Positions 34,172 through 42,086 of a stretch of 64,000 nt of DNA are shown one piece after another. Numbering within the stretch: the first letter of the stretch is position 1; each line of letters starts with the position of its first letter. Where the stretch lies: assembly GCF_050942215.1 (NCBI RefSeq), contig NZ_CP192056.1:4836001-4900000 (forward strand). Reading direction: 5' to 3'. Position numbers and translations under genes: made by a program. The DNA comes from Sphaerimonospora sp050942215 (GTDB taxonomy: Bacteria > Actinomycetota > Actinomycetes > Streptosporangiales > Streptosporangiaceae). The notes under the pieces are model-generated. The model had not been told where the DNA came from. It saw only the letters and a list, made by a program, of their open reading frames with translations, and searched no databases.

Positions 34172-34567
34172 GCCATCGCAGTTCTGTCCCCCGATGAATC
34201 GCGACGGAAGGTCATTCAGTCGCGTATGTGAAGACCAAGCCGCCACTTCACAGCACCTCGAATCCTCCAGGCTCCGGTCGCAGCTCAAGCCGTCCTTGAT
34301 TCGGGTCGAGCTGTCCGGTCGCTCGAAGGCGCCGTTTCTGGATCTGAGCGGGCTCGCCTGGAGACCGGCGGCAGCGGCCAGCACCTGAACGAAGCATTCG
34401 CCGTACCAGCCCTGGTGGTTGTATTTGTCCAGACACCACTCGCAGTTCAGGACCGCCTCCACGCTCCCCCGCCGCGCCCGCTCGGCGGACGCACATAGAC
34501 GGAACGCTACAAGTTCCAGCAAATAAGAGAAAGTCCTGACCATATCGGTCATATCCGGATTGCCCAT
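34007..34567 (-). pseudogene. Possible decayed gene antisense to the end of mcrC
   Basis: The frame starts with an ATG at 34567 and gives protein-like sequence for about 65 residues (SYLLELVAFRLCASAERARR, then QGWYGECFVQVLAAAAGL, the latter recalling the start of DUF4365-type proteins). After that it loses character and runs 165 bases into mcrC on the opposite strand. I read it as a 5' fragment of a gene whose remainder was lost. A real hypothetical gene cannot be excluded. Confidence 0.3.
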
Positions 34568-34705
34568 AATGGATCCACCCTTATTGCTCGGTGGATACCC
34601 TCGGCACTTTGCCGGTCTTCGTCTGCGAGCGCTTCGTTCGCCCGCGAATTGTCCGGGCACTGTGTCATGATCGGGCGGTACTTGTGCACCGGTCCGGGAG
34701 CTTGT

Positions 34706-35016
34706 GTGAAGGCCAACGAAACCACCCTGCGCAATCTCATCAAGGGCGAGATTCAGCTGATGGTCCCGCTCTACCAGCGACCGTCGAGGTGCCCTTCGGA
34801 ACGCTGAAGAAGCGTGTTCCGTTCAAGGACACGGAGCTGCGGGAGGAACTGCGTCGCCGCCTCAACGAGGCTCCGGGGGTGGACATCCCGGCGGCGAAGC
34901 TTGAGCTTTACCCCTCCTTCGACATCGCATATCTCGCGAACGAAGCGGTGTGGGACGTGGTGTTGGCTGCCCTCGAATGGTTCGTGGACCAGACGCGGCG
35001 AAGCAGGCAATCGTAG
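34706..35016 (+). pseudogene. Chimeric remnant: DUF262 (GmrSD-type) N-terminus joined to another gene's C-terminus
   Basis: A GTG at 34706 opens KANETTLRNLIKGEIQ followed by VPLYQRP, the start of DUF262/GmrS-type restriction proteins, but the frame stops at 34807. From about 34785, in the +1 frame, a coherent C-terminal piece follows (KKRVPFKDTELREELRRRLN ... VVLAALEWFVDQTRRSR, ending at 35016). The DUF262 core is missing, so a deletion fused two genes out of frame. The 220 bases after it, up to the IS end, hold nothing I can name. Confidence 0.6.
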
Positions 35017-35237
35017 GCCGTGCTGAAACGTCGGCGGCGGGTAGACGGCGGCCTCGAATGGCCGACCGAGGCCCAGCCACTCGAGGAATGAAAGCGGTTG
35101 CGGCGGGAGTTTCTTCGCCGACGTCCGCATGCCGCTGCACGCCTGGCCTTCGAGCCGGTCGAACCGCTCTGCCACATCGCACTGCGGCCAGCCGGGCTCG
35201 TGCCGCGTGGTCACCCGCACGAACCTGACAGCTTGGG

Positions 35238-36676
35238 TTCAAGGGGTCGTCGCAACACTGCCTTGTTGGATCAAGATTAGCTGCTCGTTCAGCGCCTCGG
35301 CGGGAGTCTTCCAGCCGAGGGTCTTGCGCGGCCGGCTGTTGAGGGCCGCGGCGACCGCGTCGAGGTCATCTCGGCTGTGCCGGCTCAGGTCGGTGCCTTT
35401 GGGGAAGTACTGGCGCAGCAGACCGTTGGTGTTTTCGTTGCTGCCGCGTTGCCATGGGCTATGGGGATCGCAGAAGAACACCTGTAGGCCGGTGTCGATG
35501 CGCAGCCGGGCGTGCTGGGCCATCTCCGCGCCCTGATCCCAAGTCAGCGACCTGCGGAGTTGGCCGGGAAGCGTGGTGATGGTGGCGGCGATGGCGTCGC
35601 GGACGGCCTCGGCGCCGTGCCCGGCCAGCGCCGGGCCGTTCTTGGGCCGAGGGCCGCCGTGACCGTCCATCGCAGGCAGGTGCAGCAGCAGCGTGTACCG
35701 GGTGGTCCGCTCGACCAGCGTGCCGATCGCGGAACTGCCCAGGCCGATGATGAGGTCGCCTTCCCAGTGCCCGGGCACGGCCCGGTCGGCTGCCTCGGCG
35801 GGCCGCTGGCTGATCATCACCTCCTTGGTGACGAACGTCTTGCCGCGCCGGCGTGTCCTGGCCCGGGGCACCCGCAGCGCCCGGCCAGTCCGCAGACAGG
35901 CCGTCAACTCCCGGCGCAGCGCGCCGCGCCCTTGGATGTACAGGGCCTGGTAGATGGCCTCGTGTAAGATCCGCATCGTCTCGTCCTCGGGGAAGTCGAT
36001 CGGGAGCCGGTTGGCGATCTGTTCTGGACTCCACGAGGTCGCCCAGCGCCGGTCCTGGCGACGCCCGTGGCGCCGGCCGATCCAGCGGACGTCGGGCCCT
36101 TCGACCGTGCGGCCGTCCGGGGCGCGGACCTGTCCGGCGAGCCGGTCTTGCACATACTTCCGGAGCGTCTCGTTGGTGGCGAGCTTGCACGGCTTGGGCC
36201 GGCGGGCTTGGCGGTCGGCGTGCCACTGCGCGACCGAGGCCCGGTAGTCCAGTTGGCCGCCGCGGGTGGCTGCGTTGCGCCGCAGCTCCCGCGAGATCGT
36301 CGATGGGGCCCGTCCCAGACGGCGGGCGATATCCCGCACTCCGCACCCCTGGGCGCGCAGCACAGCGATCTCCTCGCGCTCGGTGAACGACAGGTAGCGA
36401 CCCGACGGCGGATCCAGGCTGATCGGCGGCATCCCGCCACCTTCACGGAACCAGCGCGTTCCCAGCGGCATCGACACGCCGCAGGCGACGGCGGCCTCTT
36501 CGCTCGACAGCCCCTGGGCGATCAACCGCCAGAAACGCTGCCGCTCTTCGCGCCGATTGACCGGGGGTCGTCCCGGTGATCGAAGCGGCGGACGACCAGC
36601 GAGAATCGCCGCGCGCGCCTTTCCTTGCGCCACCACATCCTCCTGGAGGATCGAGGTGTTGCGACGATCAGTTGAA
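35238..36676. mobile_element. IS30-family insertion sequence
   Basis: About 1.44 kb bounded by imperfect inverted repeats: TTCAAGGGGTCGTCGCAACAC at the left, and on the other strand at the right TTCAA followed by TCGTCGCAACAC, with only the few bases between them differing. One transposase ORF fills it, and its stop lies in the left repeat. A short target duplication of 2-3 bases is expected for IS30, but I cannot assign one confidently. It separates defence-gene remnants on both sides. Confidence 0.82.
35239..36633 (-). CDS. IS30 family transposase
   Basis: 464 residues from a GTG at 36633 behind AGGAGG. The open frame extends further up into flanking DNA, which is rejected. An N-terminal HTH region (FTEREEIAVLRAQGCGVRDI then ARRLGRAPSTISRELRRN) precedes the DDE catalytic core: GHWEGDLIIG, LTWDQGAEM and WQRGSNENTNGLLRQYFPKG. 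All three acidic residues are intact, so the element may still be active. Confidence 0.95.
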   Translation of the reverse strand: MAQGKARAAILAGRPPLRSPGRPPVNRREERQRFWRLIAQGLSSEEAAVACGVSMPLGTRWFREGGGMPPISLDPPSGRYLSFTEREEIAVLRAQGCGVRDIARRLGRAPSTISRELRRNAATRGGQLDYRASVAQWHADRQARRPKPCKLATNETLRKYVQDRLAGQVRAPDGRTVEGPDVRWIGRRHGRRQDRRWATSWSPEQIANRLPIDFPEDETMRILHEAIYQALYIQGRGALRRELTACLRTGRALRVPRARTRRRGKTFVTKEVMISQRPAEAADRAVPGHWEGDLIIGLGSSAIGTLVERTTRYTLLLHLPAMDGHGGPRPKNGPALAGHGAEAVRDAIAATITTLPGQLRRSLTWDQGAEMAQHARLRIDTGLQVFFCDPHSPWQRGSNENTNGLLRQYFPKGTDLSRHSRDDLDAVAAALNSRPRKTLGWKTPAEALNEQLILIQQGSVATTP

Positions 36677-36719
36677 TCCGCCCACGGTCCGATGGTACGA
36701 GTGAGCGGGCTGCTGCCGG

Positions 36720-36945
36720 AAAGTGGCTGGTCTTCGAGCACTCCGTCACTTCGGCGCCATCGAGGCCATACGGTCGTACGGCGGACGGAGCAACCTGCAG
36801 CGGCACCATCTCGACCCGGGGTGGCGAGTGTCACTGCGGCCCAACGTCATCCGCTATGCGATGGAAGCCGACGGGCCGAACGACCTGCCGCCATGGTGGA
36901 CGCCGAGCACAAGAAGTCCGCAGGACCGGACGCGTCTTGCCGGGG
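36720..36945 (+). pseudogene. Decayed mcrC fragment
   Basis: Read across frames, this stretch matches the nuclease end of the intact McrC: LVFEHSV (McrC RVFEDFV), SYGGRSNLQ-RHHLDPGWRVS then LRPNVIRYAMEADG (McrC LRPDLVRYVIGADG), and after a frame change VDAEHKKSAGPDA (McrC VDAKYKVSTGPDG). The similarity is partial, so it comes from a diverged mcrC rather than a recent copy of the neighbour. The upstream part is lost at the IS30 end. Confidence 0.65.
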
Positions 36946-36971
36946 TACGGGTCGCATGTTAATTTGGCCGT

Positions 36972-37574
36972 ATGACCAATTTGGTCGATCGACCAATTTC
37001 GCCCAAGGGACGGCGGCAACGGGAGCGACTGGTCGATGCCGGCATCGCATTGCTGGCCAAGGGTGGGTGGCCGGCGGTCACCACGCGCGGTGTGGCCGAA
37101 CGGGCACGCGTCAACCCCGGTTTGATCCACTATCACTTCGGCGGGCTCGGCGGCCTGCACGCGACGGTCGCCCGCCGGGCCGGGGACATGGTCTTGAATC
37201 CGCTGGTCACCGAGCTGCTCGGCGCCTCTGATACGCGTGCGGGGCTGGCGTTGCTCAGTGCCCTGCTACCGAGGACGGCGGGCGAGGAACGGACGGTCCG
37301 GCTGGCCGTGGCGCTGATCGAGGGGGCTATGCGCGATCCGGCGCTGGGCGAGGTCCTGCGCCATCAGTTGCGAGACACCCGCACGCAGGCCGCCGATCGA
37401 CTGAACGAACTGCATCCGGACCGTCCGCCAGGCTGGAGCGCCGGAGTGGCCACGTTGATCGCAGCGCTGGTGGACGGACTCATGCTGCACTACCTGCTCG
37501 ATTCCGACCTGCCCGTGGGTGAGGCGCTGGCCGCGCTGGCGGATCTGACGGAGCCCGACCAGGCGGGAACCTGA
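36972..37574 (+). CDS. TetR family regulator
   Basis: 200 residues. The N-terminal TetR helix-turn-helix is typical (RERLVDAGIALLAKGGWPAV, TTRGVAERARVNPGLIHYHF). The ligand domain is not diagnostic. A TAATTT box six bases before the ATG suggests a nearly leaderless message. A perfect 16-bp palindrome covers codons 4-9, so it probably represses itself and perhaps the downstream flavin/F420-type oxidoreductase, 97 bases away on the same strand. Confidence 0.9.
   Translation: MTNLVDRPISPKGRRQRERLVDAGIALLAKGGWPAVTTRGVAERARVNPGLIHYHFGGLGGLHATVARRAGDMVLNPLVTELLGASDTRAGLALLSALLPRTAGEERTVRLAVALIEGAMRDPALGEVLRHQLRDTRTQAADRLNELHPDRPPGWSAGVATLIAALVDGLMLHYLLDSDLPVGEALAALADLTEPDQAGT
36981..36996. promoter_or_regulatory. 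Palindromic operator inside the first codons of the TetR gene
   Basis: TTGGTCGATCGACCAA is a perfect 16-bp palindrome. An overlapping GACCAATTTGGTC dyad begins at 36974. Both lie within the first 30 bases of the coding region, just downstream of the presumed transcription start. Confidence 0.6.
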
Positions 37575-37671
37575 TCGGACGACTCGTCGCACGTGACGTG
37601 GTCACCCCTGCACCGCGCAACCGCTCCGGCACGGGAACCACCCCTGAAAGACCACCGACGTCAAGGGACGA

Positions 37672-38154
37672 ATGATGGAAATCGTCAAGAAGCCCGAACC
37701 ACCGAGCGGCCTGAGTCGCATCCTCTGGCGGTTGCCCATCCGTGTGTATCGGCTGGGACTGGGCGGCTTGTTCGGCAACCGCCTCATGCTGCTCAACCAC
37801 GTGGGCCGTGTCTCCGGTGAACGGCGGCAGGCCGTCATCGAGGTGGTCGAGCACGATCAGCGTGGTTACGTGGCCGCCTCCGGATTCGGTAAGCGGTCCG
37901 ACTGGTATCGGAATGTCATGAAAAATCCGGAAGTGGTCATTCAGCTCGGTCGACGTTCGATTCCGGTGACCGCGACAGAGCTTCCCGCCGAGGAGGCAGC
38001 CGAACTCATGGCGCGCTACGCCCCACGCCATCCTGCCGCCGCACGTCGCCTCTGCAAGATCATGGGGTTCGTGGTCGATGGGAGCATAGAGGATTATCGC
38101 GAAGTCGGCAGACAAATCCCATTCATCCGATTCACTCCCCGGCCCAGCGGATAA
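37672..38154 (+). CDS. Deazaflavin-dependent nitroreductase (DUF385/DDN-like)
   Basis: 160 residues (two ATG codons in a row at the start). The split-barrel F420-dependent family is indicated by RLMLLNHVGRVSGERRQAVI then EVVEHD, followed by YVAASGFGKRSDWYRNVMKN and PEVVIQLG, the conserved pattern of Mycobacterium Ddn relatives. These enzymes reduce quinones or nitro compounds with F420H2. It lies downstream of a TetR gene on the same strand and is probably its target. Confidence 0.88.
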   Translation: MMEIVKKPEPPSGLSRILWRLPIRVYRLGLGGLFGNRLMLLNHVGRVSGERRQAVIEVVEHDQRGYVAASGFGKRSDWYRNVMKNPEVVIQLGRRSIPVTATELPAEEAAELMARYAPRHPAAARRLCKIMGFVVDGSIEDYREVGRQIPFIRFTPRPSG

Positions 38155-38192
38155 CAGTTCAGTGTCGGGCCTCTGAGGTCCGGCATCGCCCG

Positions 38193-38342
38193 CACCGGGA
38201 TTTCGAGCGGGCCAATGCTCTTCTCGTCCCGGACTGCCCGCGCTTCATCGACTTCGGCATCTCCCAGGCCCTCGACCAGGTCACGACGACCATGGGCCTC
38301 AAAACGCCCGCCTACATGCCGCCAGTGGCCATCACGAGTTAG
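38193..38342 (+). pseudogene. Fragment of a Ser/Thr protein kinase catalytic core
   Basis: Fifty codons read HRDFERANALLVPDCPRFID then FGISQALDQVTTTM and TPAYMPP before a stop. This aligns with the HRDLKPANVLL...IDFGIS...GTPAYMAPE core of bacterial Ser/Thr kinases. The reading frame breaks immediately upstream and the proline-rich activation end is cut off, so only the active-site segment survives. Confidence 0.6.
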
Positions 38343-38419
38343 GAAGGGGTTCGTAGCTCTACTGAACCGGCGACATAGGCCTCTGGCGGGTTTGATCAAG
38401 TGTGGGCACAATTGCCGAT

Positions 38420-39310
38420 GTGAAGGCATACGTCGGGGTGACTGACGAAAGCTGGTACCGGTTCCTTTCCACGCGCCCACCCCTCACCGAGGTGAACTTC
38501 TGGCGGCCCTCCGGCGCTCGGGAGTTCCGTGCGATCGACCACAGCGAGCCGTTCTTCTTCAAGACCCACCACCCGTACAACCGCGTGGTCGGCGGCGGCT
38601 TCTTCAGCGGCTTCGCGCCCCTTCCCATCTCTGAAGCATGGGAGTTCTTCGGCCAGGGCAACGGTGCCGCAAGCCTCGCCGAGATGCGGCAACAGGTGGG
38701 AAAGTACCGCAAACAGCCAATGGCCATTGAAGAGGACCCGGTCATCGGCTGCGTCATCATCCGCGACGTCTTCTTCTTCCCGGAGGATCGAGTCGCCGGG
38801 CCGCCGCCTGACTTCGCCTCCAACATCGTGCAGGGCAAGAGCTACGACCTCGCCGGTCACCCGGCCGCGGGCTACTTCCATGATCTGCTCAACCGAATCG
38901 GGATCGGCGTGGAAATCGACCTGTCCGAGCCGTGGCACCGCGACGGACCTGTCTTCGGCGATCCCCGTCTCGCCCCGCGTCGTCTCGGGCAGCGGGCGTT
39001 CCAGGCCGTGGTCCTGCATGCCTACGAACGGCGCTGCGCGATCACAGGTGATCGGATCCGGCCGGTCCTGCAGGCGGCCCACATTCGCCCGGTCACGGCG
39101 GGCGGCGAGCACCGTCTGGACAACGGGCTCCTGCTCCGCTCCGATGTGCACACGTTATTCGATCGCGGCTACCTGGCAGTCGACCCCCGGCATCGGTTGG
39201 TTGTCAGCCCGCGGCTGCGGGCCGAGTTCGGGAACGGCGAAGAGTTCTATCGCCGAGCCGGACAGGAGATCAACGTTCCGGGCCGAACCTCGCGACCGGC
39301 CCGATCGTGA
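38420..39310 (+). CDS. HNH endonuclease with PUA-like N-terminal domain, C-terminal frameshift
   Basis: 296 residues from a GTG at 38420 (KAYVGVTDESWYRFL is the usual family start; 38402 is an alternative). The N-terminal domain (VGGGFFSGFAPLPISEAWEF) resembles the DNA-reader half of modified-DNA-dependent enzymes. The C-terminal HNH nuclease shows RRCAITGDRIRPVLQAAHIR and LLLRSDVHTLFDRGYL. The last 12 residues come from a shifted frame: removing one G from the GGG at 39280-39282 would restore RPDREALEWHLDEVFLRA, ending at 39353. Possible type IV restriction enzyme, perhaps damaged. Confidence 0.8.
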   Translation: MKAYVGVTDESWYRFLSTRPPLTEVNFWRPSGAREFRAIDHSEPFFFKTHHPYNRVVGGGFFSGFAPLPISEAWEFFGQGNGAASLAEMRQQVGKYRKQPMAIEEDPVIGCVIIRDVFFFPEDRVAGPPPDFASNIVQGKSYDLAGHPAAGYFHDLLNRIGIGVEIDLSEPWHRDGPVFGDPRLAPRRLGQRAFQAVVLHAYERRCAITGDRIRPVLQAAHIRPVTAGGEHRLDNGLLLRSDVHTLFDRGYLAVDPRHRLVVSPRLRAEFGNGEEFYRRAGQEINVPGRTSRPARS

Positions 39311-39371
39311 GGCCCTCGAATGGCATCTGGACGAGGTGTTCCTCCGGGCCTGAGGCGGCAGGCCCCGCCGG

Positions 39372-39917
39372 TCAGCCGCCGGGAAAGCGGATGAAGCCCG
39401 CCGGGACGTGATCCACCAGCCAGACACCGTTGGCGCTGACCCGGAACTCGTGCCCCGCCTCATGCATCCCTCCCGCGTCCACGGCGAGGACGACCGGACG
39501 CCCTCTGCGCGCCCCCACCCGCGTGGCGGTCTCACGATCCGGGGACAGATGGACGTGATGGCGCGACATCCGCCGCAGCCCTTCGCTGCGGATCGCCGCC
39601 ACGCTGCCGGCGACCGTGCCGTGGTAGAGGAACGAGGGTGGCTCGACCGGTGGCAGAGCGAGATCGACAGGTACCGAATGCCCCTGGCTGGCCCGGATCC
39701 GATCTCCTTCGATCACATATCGCCGCTTGTCGTTGTCGGCGACCACCTGCTCCAATTCCGCCCGGGAAATCGGGAACCCGTGGGAGGACGCGGCCTCCAG
39801 CAGCACGTCGACGTTCACCCAGCCGTGCTCGTCCAACTCGATCCCGATGCGCTCGGGCCGGTGCCGCAGGTGCTTGGCGAGATACTTGGAAACCCGCACC
39901 AGCCGCCGTTCGTCCAT
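39372..39917 (-). CDS. kptA: RNA 2'-phosphotransferase (Tpt1/KptA)
   Basis: 181 residues, ATG after GGGGAGGAGAG. The enzyme moves a 2'-phosphate from RNA to NAD, giving ADP-ribose 1''-2''-cyclic phosphate. Family signatures: SKYLAKHLRHRPERIGI at residues 10-26 (Arg-His-x-Pro), VIEGDRIRASQGHSVPVDL near 68, FLYHGTVAGSVAAIRSEGL near 95 and MSRHHVHLSPD near 116. Full length. Bacteria lack the yeast splicing substrate, so its role is open. It may repair or reset 2'-phosphorylated RNA. Confidence 0.95.
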   Translation of the reverse strand: MDERRLVRVSKYLAKHLRHRPERIGIELDEHGWVNVDVLLEAASSHGFPISRAELEQVVADNDKRRYVIEGDRIRASQGHSVPVDLALPPVEPPSFLYHGTVAGSVAAIRSEGLRRMSRHHVHLSPDRETATRVGARRGRPVVLAVDAGGMHEAGHEFRVSANGVWLVDHVPAGFIRFPGG

Positions 39918-40032
39918 CGCTCTCCTCCCCGACCCAGAGTATTACCAAGGTCATCGCACGCCTGAGCGCGACAGTGGCGAGCGGCTCGTGCGGTCACCGG
40001 ACCGCCGGCGTGACCCGGAGCTAACGCGGCCG

Positions 40033-40088
40033 CACAGTACGAGCCGCGCAGTACGAGCCGCACGGTACGAGTCGCAGAGTACGGGCCG
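40033..40088 (+). repeat. Four 14-bp tandem repeats between kptA and the DUF2786 gene
   Basis: Units CACAGTACGAGCCG, CGCAGTACGAGCCG, CACGGTACGAGTCG and CAGAGTACGGGCCG follow one another without gaps. The rest of 39918-40187 shows no gene. Confidence 0.9.
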
Positions 40089-40187
40089 TGCCCGAGCCAG
40101 GATGCGCACCCGGCTCGGCGGGTCTGCCCGGATGTCCGCACCCGCCCGGAGCTCCGCAGCTGCCTGTGCTGGGCCCTGGCTTTGCGG

Positions 40188-41522
40188 TCAAGCACCTCGA
40201 TCACTGATTTCGGCGCGTACGTCCAGCACGGCCTGGTCGGCGGCGGCCCGGCCGGAGAGCCAGCCCTCGCGGTTGCTGACCGCGCCGGCGGCGACCACGT
40301 TCAGATCCGGGAACACCTTCTCGACCTCCTCATCGACCACCTGGTCCCTGGCCGCGAGCACGGGCAGCAGATCCCTGCCGGTCTCGGCCGCCGCCTGCTG
40401 AACCGCCTCCCCGGCGGCCTCACCGAGCCGCTCGCCGATCCTCTGCGCATAGGCGGCCAGGAACGACTGCCGAAACGACCGGGTCCGTGACCGGCCGAAG
40501 CCGTCCCGGCGGGAGCCCGCGAGCCGCATCGCCGTTGTCGCCTGCACCAGCAGGGAGGTGAACAGCACCTCCACCGCGGCGAGATCGGCGGGGAAGCCGA
40601 GCACGGTGGCGAACCCGAGGTGGCGGCTCCAGACGGCCCGGCAGTGGTTGGCCGTGGCGATCACGTCCAGCAGCATCGCCTTGGGCGCCTCATAGGGCGC
40701 GGCGATCCCCAGCCGGCGCCCCTCCGGCCCGTCCGCGACCGACCGGTCCTCCGCTTCTGCCGCCAGCAGAGCCGCATCGATGCTGTGGCGGGCCATCAAC
40801 GACTGGGCGGCCGCGGTGAACGTCTCCGCCTCGGCCTCGAACTCGGTCGACTCGGCCTTCGCCAGCAGTGCCCGCACCCGGGCCAGCATCCGCTCGTCGA
40901 CGGCCCGGCCCGCCGGCCTGGCCGTACGGCGTGCCCCGCCCGGCAGCGGGCACAGCCGTTCGATCCGGGGCAGGGCGGCGAGGAGGAAGACGAGCTGCAG
41001 GACGCGGGTGATCATGCCGAGGCGGTCGCCGTCCTCGCGCAGGTACTCGTCGTCCCGCCGCCACCAGACCCTGGCCTCCAACGTCGCCAGCTGGTCCAGC
41101 CAGCGCTCGTCCACCGTGGCGGGTGCGTAGGCGCGCATCTCCGCGGCGATGGCGTCGGTGGCCAGCCGTACGTGCCGGGCGCCGTGCTCCCGCCCCACCA
41201 TCCTGATCACATCGGCGGGCTGCCACCCGTTGCGCCAGGCGAACGTCACATGGTCGTTCAGCATGGCGAGCAGCAGGCGATCGATGACCGGTCGCAGCTC
41301 GGCCGGGGCTTCGGCCAGTGCCGTCGAACACTGCGAGAACCCCGCCTCATCCCGGTCGAGCTGAGCGTCCAGCGCCGCCGTCAGCAGGTCGGTGACGATC
41401 TCCTCGGGTGACGACCGGGACCGCCATCGGGCAGAGCCGAAGGCATCGCCGCCCTGGCCCTGCCGGCCGCGCCCGCGCTCCTTCTCCTTGGCCCCGCGCC
41501 GCTCCCGGTTCGCCTTGCCCAT
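40188..41522 (-). CDS. DUF2786 domain protein
   Basis: 444 residues from the ATG at 41522 with GAGGAG upstream. An in-frame extension is open but has no site. The DUF2786 domain is recognised in the middle: ARVRALLAKAESTEFEAEAE followed by TFTAAAQSLMARHSID. A C-terminal region of about 160 residues with LGFATVLGFPADLAAVEVLF and a conserved RSFRQSFLAAYAQRI is usual for this family. The N-terminus is a lysine/arginine-rich stretch. Function unknown, and it is often seen near mobile or phage genes. Confidence 0.85.
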   Translation of the reverse strand: MGKANRERRGAKEKERGRGRQGQGGDAFGSARWRSRSSPEEIVTDLLTAALDAQLDRDEAGFSQCSTALAEAPAELRPVIDRLLLAMLNDHVTFAWRNGWQPADVIRMVGREHGARHVRLATDAIAAEMRAYAPATVDERWLDQLATLEARVWWRRDDEYLREDGDRLGMITRVLQLVFLLAALPRIERLCPLPGGARRTARPAGRAVDERMLARVRALLAKAESTEFEAEAETFTAAAQSLMARHSIDAALLAAEAEDRSVADGPEGRRLGIAAPYEAPKAMLLDVIATANHCRAVWSRHLGFATVLGFPADLAAVEVLFTSLLVQATTAMRLAGSRRDGFGRSRTRSFRQSFLAAYAQRIGERLGEAAGEAVQQAAAETGRDLLPVLAARDQVVDEEVEKVFPDLNVVAAGAVSNREGWLSGRAAADQAVLDVRAEISDRGA

Positions 41523-41689
41523 CCGGCTTTCTCCTCGCGATCGCACAAAATGGGCGACCTCCGCCGGGAAGACTGTGTCGACGCCTCGAAGACGTACGGC
41601 AGTGCCCGCAGACGGGGGACCCTCGGTCACGACACGATTCTTTCAGTCCCCGCACCCCCGGTGAGGACGTTGTCCACAGGCCCTGAGGG

Positions 41690-41946
41690 CACCTGACCCG
41701 TGGCCGGACGGCGCAGGCCGCCGTGGACCGCCTTCAATCTCCCATCGGCTCGTGCCGAAGGCGAGGTCGTGCTTCTCGACGGGCACGGCGGGCAGGCCGC
41801 GAGAGGCGGCGTCCAGCGCGATCCCCAGCCCGGTCACGCCGCCCTCCGATGACCAGGAGGCCGACCCGCCGCGCACCGCCGAGGTGATCGGGGTCACCCG
41901 TACGGCACCGGGCGTTCAGCGAGGTGGGGCCCGTGCCGTCGGCCAC
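41690..41946 (-). pseudogene. Decayed 5' end of a glycerol-3-phosphate dehydrogenase gene (glpD-like)
   Basis: Starting with GTG at 41946, the three minus frames together give TSLNAR..., GLLVIGG / GVTGLGIALDAASRGLPAV, VEKHDLAFGTSRW and, after another shift, LKAVHGGLR and ATGQV. This is the FAD-binding start of GlpD (LLVIGGGVTGAGIALDAASRG... and EKHDLAFGTSRWSSKLVHGG). At least two indels and the loss of about 400 codons make it nonfunctional. Confidence 0.65.
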
Positions 41947-42086
41947 GTCGGCCGGGTCGGCGCCTCCCGAATCTCACGCGCCGTCCACCGAACGCCGCGG
42001 GGGCTTCCGGCCCGGTCCGCCCCTGCCTAAGCTGAGGCTCGTCTCCGTGGCGGTGGCCTTCCCTGTCGAGAGTTGCGAGATCTCCC

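Noticed and set aside
34771..35220. Minus-strand frame of 149 codons between mcrC and IS30
   Set aside because: Overlaps the DUF262 chimera antisense, has no ribosome-binding site and no recognised motif; the first half looks faintly protein-like but cannot be supported.
36634..36834. N-terminal extension of the IS30 transposase
   Set aside because: It lies outside the inverted repeat or before the AGGAGG site, and the sequence there belongs to the mcrC remnant.
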